Shown here: positions 1-7,090 of the stretch, in pieces
Layout: each line of letters begins with the position of its first letter
Position numbering within the stretch: the first letter of the stretch is position 1
Made by a program: the position numbers and the translations under genes
The notes under the pieces: model-generated
The model's database searches: none
The model's input: the letters and a program-made list of their open reading frames with translations, nothing else
Told to the model about the DNA's origin: nothing
Assembly (NCBI RefSeq): GCF_900102015.1
Contig: NZ_FNAT01000004.1
Coordinates: 184,443-248,442 of the forward strand
DNA length: 64,000 nt
Reading direction: 5' to 3'
Source: Limimaricola pyoseonensis
GTDB taxonomy: Bacteria; Pseudomonadota; Alphaproteobacteria; Rhodobacterales; Rhodobacteraceae

Positions 1-246
1 GACGTCGCCATCGTCATCGGCTCGAACGACATCGTGAACCCCGCCGCGCAGGACGACCCGAACTCGCCCATCGCCGGCATGCCGGTGCTCGAGGTCTGGA
101 AGGCCAAGCAGGTCTTCGTCTCCAAGCGCGGCCAGGGCACCGGCTACTCCGGCATCGAGAACCCGCTCTTCTTCAAGGACAACACCCGCATGTTCTACGG
201 CGACGCCAAGAAGTCGCTCGACGAGCTGCTGACTCGGGTCGCCTGA
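1..246 (+). CDS. pntB: NAD(P) transhydrogenase beta subunit, C-terminal part
   Basis: The reading frame is open from the first base of the window and stops at 244-246, so only the last 81 codons are present. They are the end of the NADP(H)-binding domain III: the stretch [14 protein letters not shown] followed by [14 protein letters not shown] and the tail [19 protein letters not shown] matches PntB proteins such as that of E. coli. PntAB is a membrane proton-translocating transhydrogenase that makes NADPH from NADH. Only 24 bp separate it from the downstream aminotransferase, so they may be co-transcribed, which would be an unusual link between NADPH supply and pyrimidine catabolism. The 5' part lies outside the window. 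Confidence 0.93.
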   Translation, partial: DVAIVIGSNDIVNPAAQDDPNSPIAGMPVLEVWKAKQVFVSKRGQGTGYSGIENPLFFKDNTRMFYGDAKKSLDELLTRVA

Positions 247-270
247 GGCCCCCGTTCGAGGAATATCGAG

Positions 271-1590
271 ATGAACGCAGAGACCAAGATCCGCAACGAC
301 CTCGGCGCCTACTGGATGCCCTTCACCGCCAACCGGCAGTTCAAGGGCAACCCGCGCATGATCGCCAGCGCCGAGGGCATGTACTACACCACCACCGAGG
401 GCAGGAAGGTGATGGACGGCACCGCCGGGCTGTGGTGCGTCAATGCCGGCCACCGCGCGCCGCGCATCACCGAGGCCGTGCAGCGGCAGGTTGAGGAACT
501 CGACTACGCGCCGGCCTTCCAGATGGGCCACCCCAAGGCCTTCGAGCTGGCCTCGCGCCTGGCCGAGTTGGCGCCGGGCAAGCTCAACCACGTCTTCTTC
601 ACCAATTCCGGCTCGGAATCGGTCGAGACCGCGCTGAAGATCGCGCTGGCCTACCACAAGGCGCGCGGCGAGGCCGGACGCACCCGGCTGATCGGCCGCG
701 ACAAGGGCTATCACGGCGTCAATTTCGGCGGCATCTCGGTCGGCGGCATGGTCAACAACCGCCGTGCCTTCGGCACGCTTCTGGGCGGCGTCGACCACCT
801 GCCGCACACGCACGACATCGCGCGCAACGGCTTCACCCGCGGCCAGCCCGAGCACGGGGCGGAGCTGGCCGACGAGCTGGAGCGCATGGTGGCGCTGCAC
901 GGTGCCGAGACCATCGCGGCGGTGATCGTCGAGCCGATGGCCGGCTCGGCCGGGGTGATCCTGCCGCCCAAGGGCTATTTGCAGAAGCTGCGCGAGATCA
1001 CCCGCAAACACGGCATCCTTCTGATCTTCGACGAGGTGATCACCGCCTATGGCCGTCTCGGCCGGGCCTTCGGCGCCGACTATTACGGCGTCGAGCCGGA
1101 CATGATCACCACCGCCAAGGGGCTGACCAACGGCGTCGTCCCGATGGGCGCGGTGCTGGCGAGCGAGGCGATCCACGACGCCTTCATGACCGGGCCCGAC
1201 CACATGATCGAGCTGTTCCACGGCTACACCTATTCCGGCAACCCGGTGGCCTGCGCCGCGGCACTCGCAGCACTCGACACATACCGCGAGGAGGAGCTGT
1301 TCGAGCGCGCCGCGAGCCTCGAGGACTACTGGGCCGAGGCGCTGTTCAGCCTGAAGGACAAGCCCGGCGTGATCGACATCCGCGCCGTCGGCCTCGTCGG
1401 CGCGGTGGAGCTGGAGCCCTTCGCGGACCAGCCCACCAAGCGGGCCTTCGACACCTATCTGCGCGCCTGGGACATGGGCGTGCACCTGCGCACCACCGGC
1501 GACACCATCGCCATGTCGCCGCCGCTGATCATCGAGAAATCCGAGATCGACCAGCTGGTCGGCACGCTCGGCGCGGCGCTCGACGCCTGA
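271..1590 (+). CDS. Class III omega-amino acid:pyruvate aminotransferase
   Basis: A 439-residue PLP enzyme of fold type I, class III. Visible are the cofactor-phosphate stretch TNSGSESVETALK near residue 112, the aspartate of IFDEVITAYGR near 254, and the Schiff-base lysine in TTAKGLTNG (Lys283). The length and the start motif (YWMPFTANRQFK) are those of beta-alanine/omega-amino acid:pyruvate transaminases. CGAGGA at 257-262 gives an 8-base spacer to the ATG. It heads an operon with a carbamoyl-beta-alanine hydrolase and dihydropyrimidinase, so the inferred role is conversion of beta-alanine (or 3-aminoisobutyrate) to the semialdehyde as the last step of reductive uracil/thymine breakdown. 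Exact substrate preference cannot be read from the sequence. Confidence 0.9.
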   Translation: MNAETKIRNDLGAYWMPFTANRQFKGNPRMIASAEGMYYTTTEGRKVMDGTAGLWCVNAGHRAPRITEAVQRQVEELDYAPAFQMGHPKAFELASRLAELAPGKLNHVFFTNSGSESVETALKIALAYHKARGEAGRTRLIGRDKGYHGVNFGGISVGGMVNNRRAFGTLLGGVDHLPHTHDIARNGFTRGQPEHGAELADELERMVALHGAETIAAVIVEPMAGSAGVILPPKGYLQKLREITRKHGILLIFDEVITAYGRLGRAFGADYYGVEPDMITTAKGLTNGVVPMGAVLASEAIHDAFMTGPDHMIELFHGYTYSGNPVACAAALAALDTYREEELFERAASLEDYWAEALFSLKDKPGVIDIRAVGLVGAVELEPFADQPTKRAFDTYLRAWDMGVHLRTTGDTIAMSPPLIIEKSEIDQLVGTLGAALDA

Positions 1591-1601
1591 GACGGGCGCG
1601 C

Positions 1602-1631
1602 GGTCCGGCGGCCGGGGAGGGCGGCCGGACC
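1602..1631 (+). other. Intercistronic hairpin
   Basis: GGTCCGGC at 1602-1609 is the exact complement of GCCGGACC at 1624-1631, with a 14-base loop, between the aminotransferase and the hydrolase gene. There is no T-run, so an RNA-stability or partial-attenuation role is more likely than termination. The effect is unknown. Confidence 0.35.
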
Positions 1632-1654
1632 CCGCGCCAGCAATGGGAGGACAC

Positions 1655-2905
1655 ATGAAAGACATCCAGACCAACACCCGGATCGACGGGGCCCGGCTGT
1701 GGGACTCGCTGATGCAGATGGCCAGGATCGGCCCCGGCCTGCGCGGCGGCAACAACCGCCAGACGCTGACCGACGCCGACCGCGAGGGGCGCGACCTGTT
1801 CAAGCGCTGGTGCGAGGAGGCCGGCATGAGCGTCGGCGTCGACAGCATGGGCAACATGTTCGCCCGGCTGGAAGGGGCCGAGCCCGATCTCGACCCGGTG
1901 ATGATGGGCAGCCATCTCGACACCCAGCCCACGGGCGGCAAGTATGACGGCGTGCTGGGCGTGCTCGCGGGCCTCGAGGTCGTGCGCTCGATCCGCGACC
2001 GGGGCCTCACCCCGCGCCGCCCGATCGTCGTGGTCAACTGGACCAACGAGGAGGGCACCCGCTTCGCCCCCGCCATGCTGTCGAGCGGCGTCTTCGCGGG
2101 CGTGCACACGCAGGACTGGGCCTATGCGCGCGAGGATGCCGACGGCAAGCGCTTCGGCGACGAGCTGGCCCGCATCGGCTATGTCGGCGACGAGCCGGTG
2201 GGCAGCCGCAAGATGCACGCGATGTTCGAGCTGCATATCGAGCAGGGTCCGATCCTCGAGGCCGAGGGCCGCGATATCGGCGTCGTCACCCACGGGCAGG
2301 GGCTGAGCTGGACGCAGGTGACGATCACCGGCAAGGAGAGCCACACCGGCTCCACCCCGATGCCGATGCGCCGCAACGCGGGCCTCGGCATGGCGCGCAT
2401 CCTCGACAAGGTCGACGAGATCGCATGGAGCCACAAGCCGCACGCGGTCGGCGCGGCCGGCCATATCGAGGTCTTCCCGAACTCGCGCAACGTGATCCCC
2501 GGCAAGGCGGTCTTCACCGTCGATTTCCGCTCGCCGGACCTCGCGGTGATCGAGGACATGGAGGCGCGGCTGCGCGTCGAGGGGCAGCGTATCGCCGACG
2601 AGATGGAGCTGGAGATCGCCTTCGAGAAGGTCGGCGGCTTCGATCCCGTGCCCTTCGACGAGGGATGCGTGGACGCGGTGCGCCGCGCCGCCGAGAAGCT
2701 GGGCTTCTCGCATCGCGAGATCATCTCGGGCGCCGGCCACGACGCCTGCTGGATCGCCCGCGTGGCGCCCACGGCGATGATCATGTGCCCCTGCGTCGAC
2801 GGGCTGAGCCACAACGAGGACGAGGAGATCAGCCGCGACTGGGCCGCCGCCGGCTGCGACGTGCTGCTGCACGCCGTTCTCGAGACCGCCGAAATCGTGG
2901 AGTGA
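1655..2905 (+). CDS. Zn-dependent N-carbamoyl-beta-alanine amidohydrolase (M20 family)
   Basis: A 416-residue member of the M20 hydantoinase/carbamoylase family. The metal ligands are seen in GSHLDTQPTGGKYDG (His87 and Asp98), the catalytic glutamates in TNEEGTRF, the later ligand in HIEQGP, and the C-terminal ligand in CVDGLSHNEDE. The start was placed at 1655 because GGAGG at 1646-1650 sits 4 bases before that ATG; an in-frame ATG at 1643 overlaps the ribosome site itself. In the reductive pyrimidine pathway the enzyme hydrolyses N-carbamoyl-beta-alanine to beta-alanine, CO2 and ammonia. The next gene, dihydropyrimidinase, makes its substrate, and the previous gene uses its product. Related allantoate or L-carbamoylase activity cannot be excluded. 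Confidence 0.88.
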   Translation: MKDIQTNTRIDGARLWDSLMQMARIGPGLRGGNNRQTLTDADREGRDLFKRWCEEAGMSVGVDSMGNMFARLEGAEPDLDPVMMGSHLDTQPTGGKYDGVLGVLAGLEVVRSIRDRGLTPRRPIVVVNWTNEEGTRFAPAMLSSGVFAGVHTQDWAYAREDADGKRFGDELARIGYVGDEPVGSRKMHAMFELHIEQGPILEAEGRDIGVVTHGQGLSWTQVTITGKESHTGSTPMPMRRNAGLGMARILDKVDEIAWSHKPHAVGAAGHIEVFPNSRNVIPGKAVFTVDFRSPDLAVIEDMEARLRVEGQRIADEMELEIAFEKVGGFDPVPFDEGCVDAVRRAAEKLGFSHREIISGAGHDACWIARVAPTAMIMCPCVDGLSHNEDEEISRDWAAAGCDVLLHAVLETAEIVE

Positions 2906-2915
2906 GGAGATGAGC

Positions 2916-4370
2916 ATGAGAACCGTGATCAAGGGCGGCACCATCGTCGCCGCCGACCGCAGCTACGAGGCCGACATCGCCATCAAGGGCGAGAGCATCG
3001 TGCAGATCGGCGCGGACCTTTCCGGTGACAAGGTGATCGACGCCACCGGCTGCTACGTAATGCCCGGCGGGATCGACCCGCATGTGCATCTGAAGATGCC
3101 CTTCATGGGCACCCATTCGGCCGACGATTTCGAAAGCGGCACCCGCGCGGGCCTCGCCGGCGGCACCACCATGGTGGTCGATTTCTGCCTGCCGAGCCCC
3201 GGCCAGTCGCTGATCGAGGCGCTCGAGGGCTGGCACGCCAAGTCGCAGCGCGCCTGCGGCGACTATTCCTTCCACATGGCGGTGACGTGGTGGGGCGAGC
3301 AGGTGTTCGAGGAGATGAGCCAAGTCGTCGACCTCGGCATCAACTCCTTCAAGCACTTCATGGCCTACAAGGGCGCGTTGATGGTGGATGACGACGAGCT
3401 GTTCGACAGCTTCCGCCGCTGTGCCGCGATCGGCGCGCTGCCGATGGTGCATGCCGAGAACGGCGACGTCGTTGCCACCATGCAGCAGAAGCTGCTGGTC
3501 GACGGCATCCGCGGCCCCGAGGGCCACGCCATGTCGCGGCCTCCGGAAGTCGAGGGCGAGGCCACAAACCGCGCCATCATGATCGCCGACATGGCCGGCG
3601 TGCCGCTCTACGTGGTGCATACCTCCTGCGAACAGGCGCACGAGGCGATCCGCCGCGCGCGCCAGAAGGGGATGCGGGTCTATGGCGAGCCGCTGATCCA
3701 GCATCTCGTGCTCGACGACAGCGAGTATCGCAACCCCGACTGGGACCACGCCGCCCAGCGCGTGATGTCGCCGCCTTTCCGCGACAAGTCGAACCAGGAC
3801 AGCCTCTGGGCCGGTCTGCAGGCGGGCTCGTTGCAGGTGGTGGCGACCGATCACTGCGCCTTCACCGTCGACCAGAAGCGCACCGGCATCGACGACTTCA
3901 CCAAGATCCCGAACGGCACAGGCGGGCTCGAGGACCGGATGCCGGTCTTGTGGAGCGAAGGGGTGAACACCGGGCGTCTGACCAAGAACGAGTTCGTCGC
4001 CGTCACCTCGACCAACATCGCCAAGATCCTCAACATCTACCCGCAGAAGGGCGCGATCCTCGAGGGCTCGGACGCCGACATCGTGGTCTGGGATCCGAAG
4101 AAGTCGAAGGTGATCTCGCCCGAGACCCAGCAATCGGTCGTGGAATACAACGTCTTTTCGGGCCGCGAGGTCACCGGCCTGCCGCGCCACGTGCTGAGCC
4201 GCGGCACGCTCGCGGTCGATGACGGGGAGGTCTGCGCGACGCCGGGCCATGGCCGCTTCGTCAAGCGCCCGGCCTTCCCGGAGGTGAACAAGGCGCTGTC
4301 GAAGTGGAAGGAGGTGACCGCGCCGCGCAAGGTGGAGCGCAAGCCCGAGAACATGCCGGCCTGCGTCTGA
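2916..4370 (+). CDS. hydA: Dihydropyrimidinase
   Basis: A 484-residue cyclic amidohydrolase. The binuclear metal site is complete: GGIDPHVHLK (His56, His58), the lysine of FKHFMAYKG (about Lys152) that is carboxylated in this family, the histidines of MVHAEN and VVHTSCEQ, and the aspartate of ATDHCAF. The enzyme opens dihydrouracil/dihydrothymine to N-carbamoyl-beta-amino acids. GAGGAG at 2904-2909 has a proper 6-base spacer only to the ATG at 2916; the ATG at 2910 abuts the site, so 2916 is preferred. It lies 10 bp after the carbamoyl hydrolase and is followed by a strong terminator. Dihydropyrimidine dehydrogenase genes, needed for the first step, are not in the window. Confidence 0.93.
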   Translation: MRTVIKGGTIVAADRSYEADIAIKGESIVQIGADLSGDKVIDATGCYVMPGGIDPHVHLKMPFMGTHSADDFESGTRAGLAGGTTMVVDFCLPSPGQSLIEALEGWHAKSQRACGDYSFHMAVTWWGEQVFEEMSQVVDLGINSFKHFMAYKGALMVDDDELFDSFRRCAAIGALPMVHAENGDVVATMQQKLLVDGIRGPEGHAMSRPPEVEGEATNRAIMIADMAGVPLYVVHTSCEQAHEAIRRARQKGMRVYGEPLIQHLVLDDSEYRNPDWDHAAQRVMSPPFRDKSNQDSLWAGLQAGSLQVVATDHCAFTVDQKRTGIDDFTKIPNGTGGLEDRMPVLWSEGVNTGRLTKNEFVAVTSTNIAKILNIYPQKGAILEGSDADIVVWDPKKSKVISPETQQSVVEYNVFSGREVTGLPRHVLSRGTLAVDDGEVCATPGHGRFVKRPAFPEVNKALSKWKEVTAPRKVERKPENMPACV

Positions 4371-4374
4371 CGCG

Positions 4375-4408
4375 AAATGCCCCCAAGACTTTTGGGGGCA
4401 TTTTCTTT
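4375..4408 (+). terminator. Rho-independent terminator after dihydropyrimidinase
   Basis: A perfect 12-bp stem (AAATGCCCCCAA at 4375-4386 with TTGGGGGCATTT at 4392-4403), a 5-base loop, and the T-rich run TTTTCTTT at 4401-4408. It separates the three-enzyme unit from the permease gene 59 bp further on, so the permease probably has its own promoter or depends on read-through. Confidence 0.9.
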
Positions 4409-4466
4409 AACGCCCGCTATCGAGAACAAGGGCGCCGCAAGACCAATAACAGGGAGAGGACAAGAC

Positions 4467-5957
4467 ATGACGGATTTGACTGCGGGCATCCCCGCGGCGG
4501 ATGGCGGGGCGCAGGCGCGCCTCGACGCCGCCGGCATGGATCCGAGGCTCTACAACGAGGACCAGCTGCCGACCACGGCGGCCGAGCGGACCTGGGACTG
4601 GCTCGCCATCGCCGCGCTCTGGGTCGGCATGGTGGTCTGCATCCCGACCTATCTTCTGGCCTCCTACCTGATCAATTCCGGCATGAGCTGGGACCAGGCG
4701 GTGCTGACCATCCTCGCGGCCAACGCCATCGTGCTGATCCCGATGGTGCTTCTGGGCCATGCCGGCACCAAGTACGGCATTCCCTTCCCGGTGCTCCTGC
4801 GCTCCTCCTTCGGCCCCACCGGCGCCAAGATCCCGGCCGTGGCGCGCGGCATCGTCGCCTGCGGCTGGTTCGGCATCCAGACCTGGGTCGGCGGCTCGGC
4901 GATCTTCGTGATCCTCAACACGCTCACCGGCGGCGCGCTGGCCGGCGAGGCGCTGCCGGTGGTCGGCATCAGCCTCGCGGAGTTCCTCTGCTTCCTCGCC
5001 TTCTGGGGGCTGCATCTCTACTTCATCACCCATGGCACGGAATCGATCCGCTGGCTCGAGACCTATGCCGCGCCGTTCCTGCTGGCGATGGGCCTGGCGC
5101 TGCTGGGCTGGGCCTATTTCGCCGCCGGCGGCTTCGGCCCGATGCTGTCGAACCCGAGCGCGTTCGATCCGGGCCAGCCGCAGGAAGGGCAGTTCTGGGT
5201 GGTGTTCTGGCCGAGCCTCACCGGCATGATCGGCTTCTGGGCGACGCTGGCGCTAAACATCCCGGACTTCACCCGCCACGCCAGGAGCCAGAAGGACCAG
5301 TTTTTGGGCCAGCTCGTCGGCCTGCCGATCCCGATGGCGCTGTTTGCCTTCATCGCCTCGGCGGTGACCTCGGCGACGATCGTGATCTACGGCGAGGCGA
5401 TCTGGGATCCGATACAGCTTGCCGAGCGGATGGGCGGCTTCTCGATCATCATCGCGCTCTTCGCGCTGATCGTGGCGACGCTGACCACCAACCTCGCCGC
5501 CAACGTCGTGGCGCCCTCGCACGGCTTCTCGAACCTCGCGCCGAGCAAGATCAACCTCAAGCGCGGCGGCTACATCACCGCCGGGATCGGGGTCGCGATG
5601 TTCCCGTGGATCCTGGTCGATCACATCGGCGGCTGGCTGATCGCCTACTCGGCGCTGCTGGGCCCGATCGCGGGCGTGATGCTGGCGGACTACTACCTGC
5701 TGCGGAAGACCAAGCTCGAGGTGGCCGAGCTGTTCCGGATGGACGGCATCTACGCCGGCCGGAACGGCACCAACTGGGCCGGGCTCGGCGCTCTGGTGAT
5801 CGGTATCCTGCCCAACCTGCCGGGCTTCCTGGCCGGCGTCGGCCTGACGGCGGGCACCTCGCCGCTCTTCGCGACGATCTACACCTATGCCTGGTTCGTG
5901 GGTCTGTTCGTGGCGGGCGCGGCCTATCTCGTGCTCTCGCGGGCGCTCGCCAAGTGA
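4467..5957 (+). CDS. NCS1-family nucleobase:cation symporter
   Basis: A 496-residue integral membrane protein with about twelve hydrophobic segments, related to uracil/allantoin/hydantoin permeases (NCS1 fold). Characteristic stretches are YNEDQLPTTAAERTWDW at the N-terminus, LLRSSFGPTGAKIPAVARGIVACGWFGIQTWVGG cut here to its family context, and the cytosolic loop NIPDFTRHARSQKDQ. The ATG at 4467 is chosen because GGAGAGGA (4453-4460) lies 6 bases upstream; the frame is open to 4377, inside the terminator, which argues against a longer protein. With dihydropyrimidinase and the carbamoyl hydrolase upstream, the likely cargo is uracil, thymine or a dihydropyrimidine, taken up across the inner membrane with Na+ or H+. 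Confidence 0.9.
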   Translation: MTDLTAGIPAADGGAQARLDAAGMDPRLYNEDQLPTTAAERTWDWLAIAALWVGMVVCIPTYLLASYLINSGMSWDQAVLTILAANAIVLIPMVLLGHAGTKYGIPFPVLLRSSFGPTGAKIPAVARGIVACGWFGIQTWVGGSAIFVILNTLTGGALAGEALPVVGISLAEFLCFLAFWGLHLYFITHGTESIRWLETYAAPFLLAMGLALLGWAYFAAGGFGPMLSNPSAFDPGQPQEGQFWVVFWPSLTGMIGFWATLALNIPDFTRHARSQKDQFLGQLVGLPIPMALFAFIASAVTSATIVIYGEAIWDPIQLAERMGGFSIIIALFALIVATLTTNLAANVVAPSHGFSNLAPSKINLKRGGYITAGIGVAMFPWILVDHIGGWLIAYSALLGPIAGVMLADYYLLRKTKLEVAELFRMDGIYAGRNGTNWAGLGALVIGILPNLPGFLAGVGLTAGTSPLFATIYTYAWFVGLFVAGAAYLVLSRALAK

Positions 5958-5972
5958 GGCCGCGTGCCTGAC

Positions 5973-6002
5973 GGGCCGGGGCGGCGCGGACCGCCCCGGC
6001 CC
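5973..6002 (+). other. Strong GC hairpin between the permease and DUF1330 genes
   Basis: A perfect 12-bp stem, GGGCCGGGGCGG at 5973-5984 with CCGCCCCGGCCC at 5991-6002, loop of 6. No T-run follows, and the ATG of the next gene is 29 bp further, so it may protect the permease mRNA end or reduce read-through. Confidence 0.5.
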
Positions 6003-6031
6003 ATCCATGTCCAGACGACGGAGAAGACGAC

Positions 6032-6325
6032 ATGCCCAAGGCCTACTGGATCGCCCATGTGACGGTCACCGACCCCGAGCCCTACAAGCTCTATGCCGAA
6101 GGCGCGACCGAGGCGTTCCGCGCCCATGGCGCGAAGGTGCTGGCCCGCGGCGGCCGGATCGAAGCGCTGGAAGGCGAGAGCCACCCGCGCAACGTGGTGA
6201 TCGAGTTCGACTCGATGGAGGCGGCGCTCGCCTGCTACAACTCCGATGCCTACCAGGCCGCCAAGCGTCACCGCGAAGGCGCGGGCATCGCCAACATCAT
6301 GATCCTCGAAGGCGCGCCCGACTGA
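6032..6325 (+). CDS. DUF1330 domain protein
   Basis: A 97-residue cytoplasmic protein of the DUF1330 group, a small ferredoxin-like alpha+beta fold related to dimeric ABM/EthD domains. The typical start MPKAYWIAHVTVTDPEPYKLY and the end VVIEFDSMEAALACYNSDAYQAAK are seen, as is the tail IMILEG. GGAGAAGACGAC precedes the ATG. The biochemical role of the family is not established. It follows the nucleobase permease by 74 bp on the same strand, so a role in the pyrimidine unit is possible but unproven. Confidence 0.82.
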   Translation: MPKAYWIAHVTVTDPEPYKLYAEGATEAFRAHGAKVLARGGRIEALEGESHPRNVVIEFDSMEAALACYNSDAYQAAKRHREGAGIANIMILEGAPD

Positions 6326-6339
6326 AGCCGGGCCCGCCC

Positions 6340-6377
6340 GGCACGGCCGTCGCCGCGCGTCGGGGGCGGGCCGTGCC
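6340..6377 (+). terminator. Possible terminator hairpin after DUF1330
   Basis: GGCACGGCC (6340-6348) pairs perfectly with GGCCGTGCC (6369-6377), 15 bp after the stop codon. The loop is long (20 bases) and there is no clear T-run, so this is a weak call for the end of the pyrimidine transcript. Confidence 0.4.
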
Positions 6378-6440
6378 TAGACCTTGCCCGCGGGGCCGGG
6401 CAGGCCGGCCGATGTCATGAAGGACTTGCGGCCGGGGCGC

Positions 6441-6644
6441 TCATTCACCGCTGGCGGCGGTCCGGCGGATCAGCACGACACCGGTCCGCAGCGGCGGCGG
6501 CGGCGAAGGCTGCGCGGCCGTGAGGGCCATCAGCTTGGCGATGTCGTGGCCGCGCCCGGCCGGGCGGGGTTTCCAGGCATAATTGGCCGGAAGGCCGCGC
6601 AGCGCTCGGGTCTCGCTGTGGATGCCGGTGCCCTCGATCATCAT
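6441..6644 (-). CDS. Small hypothetical protein (67 aa)
   Basis: An ATG-started frame with a possible ribosome site (AAGGGGGA, about 10 bases upstream on this strand) and strong G/C bias at codon third positions, as in the surrounding real genes. It holds a basic middle part (AWKPRPAGRGHDIAKLM) and a proline-rich stretch (PSPPPP). I do not recognise a domain, signal peptide or membrane segment. It is transcribed toward the DUF1330 gene, convergent with it. The codon bias is the main argument that it is real; a spurious frame in GC-rich DNA remains possible. Confidence 0.45.
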   Translation of the reverse strand: MMIEGTGIHSETRALRGLPANYAWKPRPAGRGHDIAKLMALTAAQPSPPPPLRTGVVLIRRTAASGE

Positions 6645-7090
6645 CGCTGCTCGTCCCCCTTGTCACGCTGAAGTGGTCGCAACCCATTGCGGCACCGATT
6701 TTGCGAGAATCTGGCAAAGCTGGGGCCGCCATGTCCTGGCGCGTTCGCGCCGGCGCGGCGGCGCGCGCCCGAGCCGCGGGGCAGGGGGACGGATGCCGTG
6801 AAACCGGGGCGAGGCTGCAACAATGCCGCCCCCGCACCGGGAATGGACCGGGGCTGCCCATTTTCTGCCCCAATTGCCGGCGCAGCTGACTGACCACCGG
6901 GCCTCGCGCCCGCCACGTCCGCCCGTCCGAAAGGCTCCGCCGATGCGACCCGATCCTGCCTTCGCGCCACGCGACCCGCGCCCCGCCGGGGCCGAGGCCC
7001 TGCGCGCGCCGAAGCCGGGCCGTCGTCGCAGCCGGGCCGGGTCGGGCCGCCCCGCCGCGCCCCCGCGGGCCTGAAGAGGAATCGCCGATC
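6645..7090. other. Intergenic region without a supported gene
   Basis: This stretch of about 450 bases separates the small minus-strand gene from the GGDEF-EAL gene. It has short GC hairpins (for example around 6740-6760) and several frames open on both strands, but none has a credible start, ribosome site and family resemblance together. It presumably holds the divergent promoters. I see no RNA gene or operator that I can support. Confidence 0.5.

Noticed and set aside
4377-4466. Longer N-terminus for the NCS1 permease
   Set aside because: The added codons overlap the terminator hairpin and no start there has a ribosome site.
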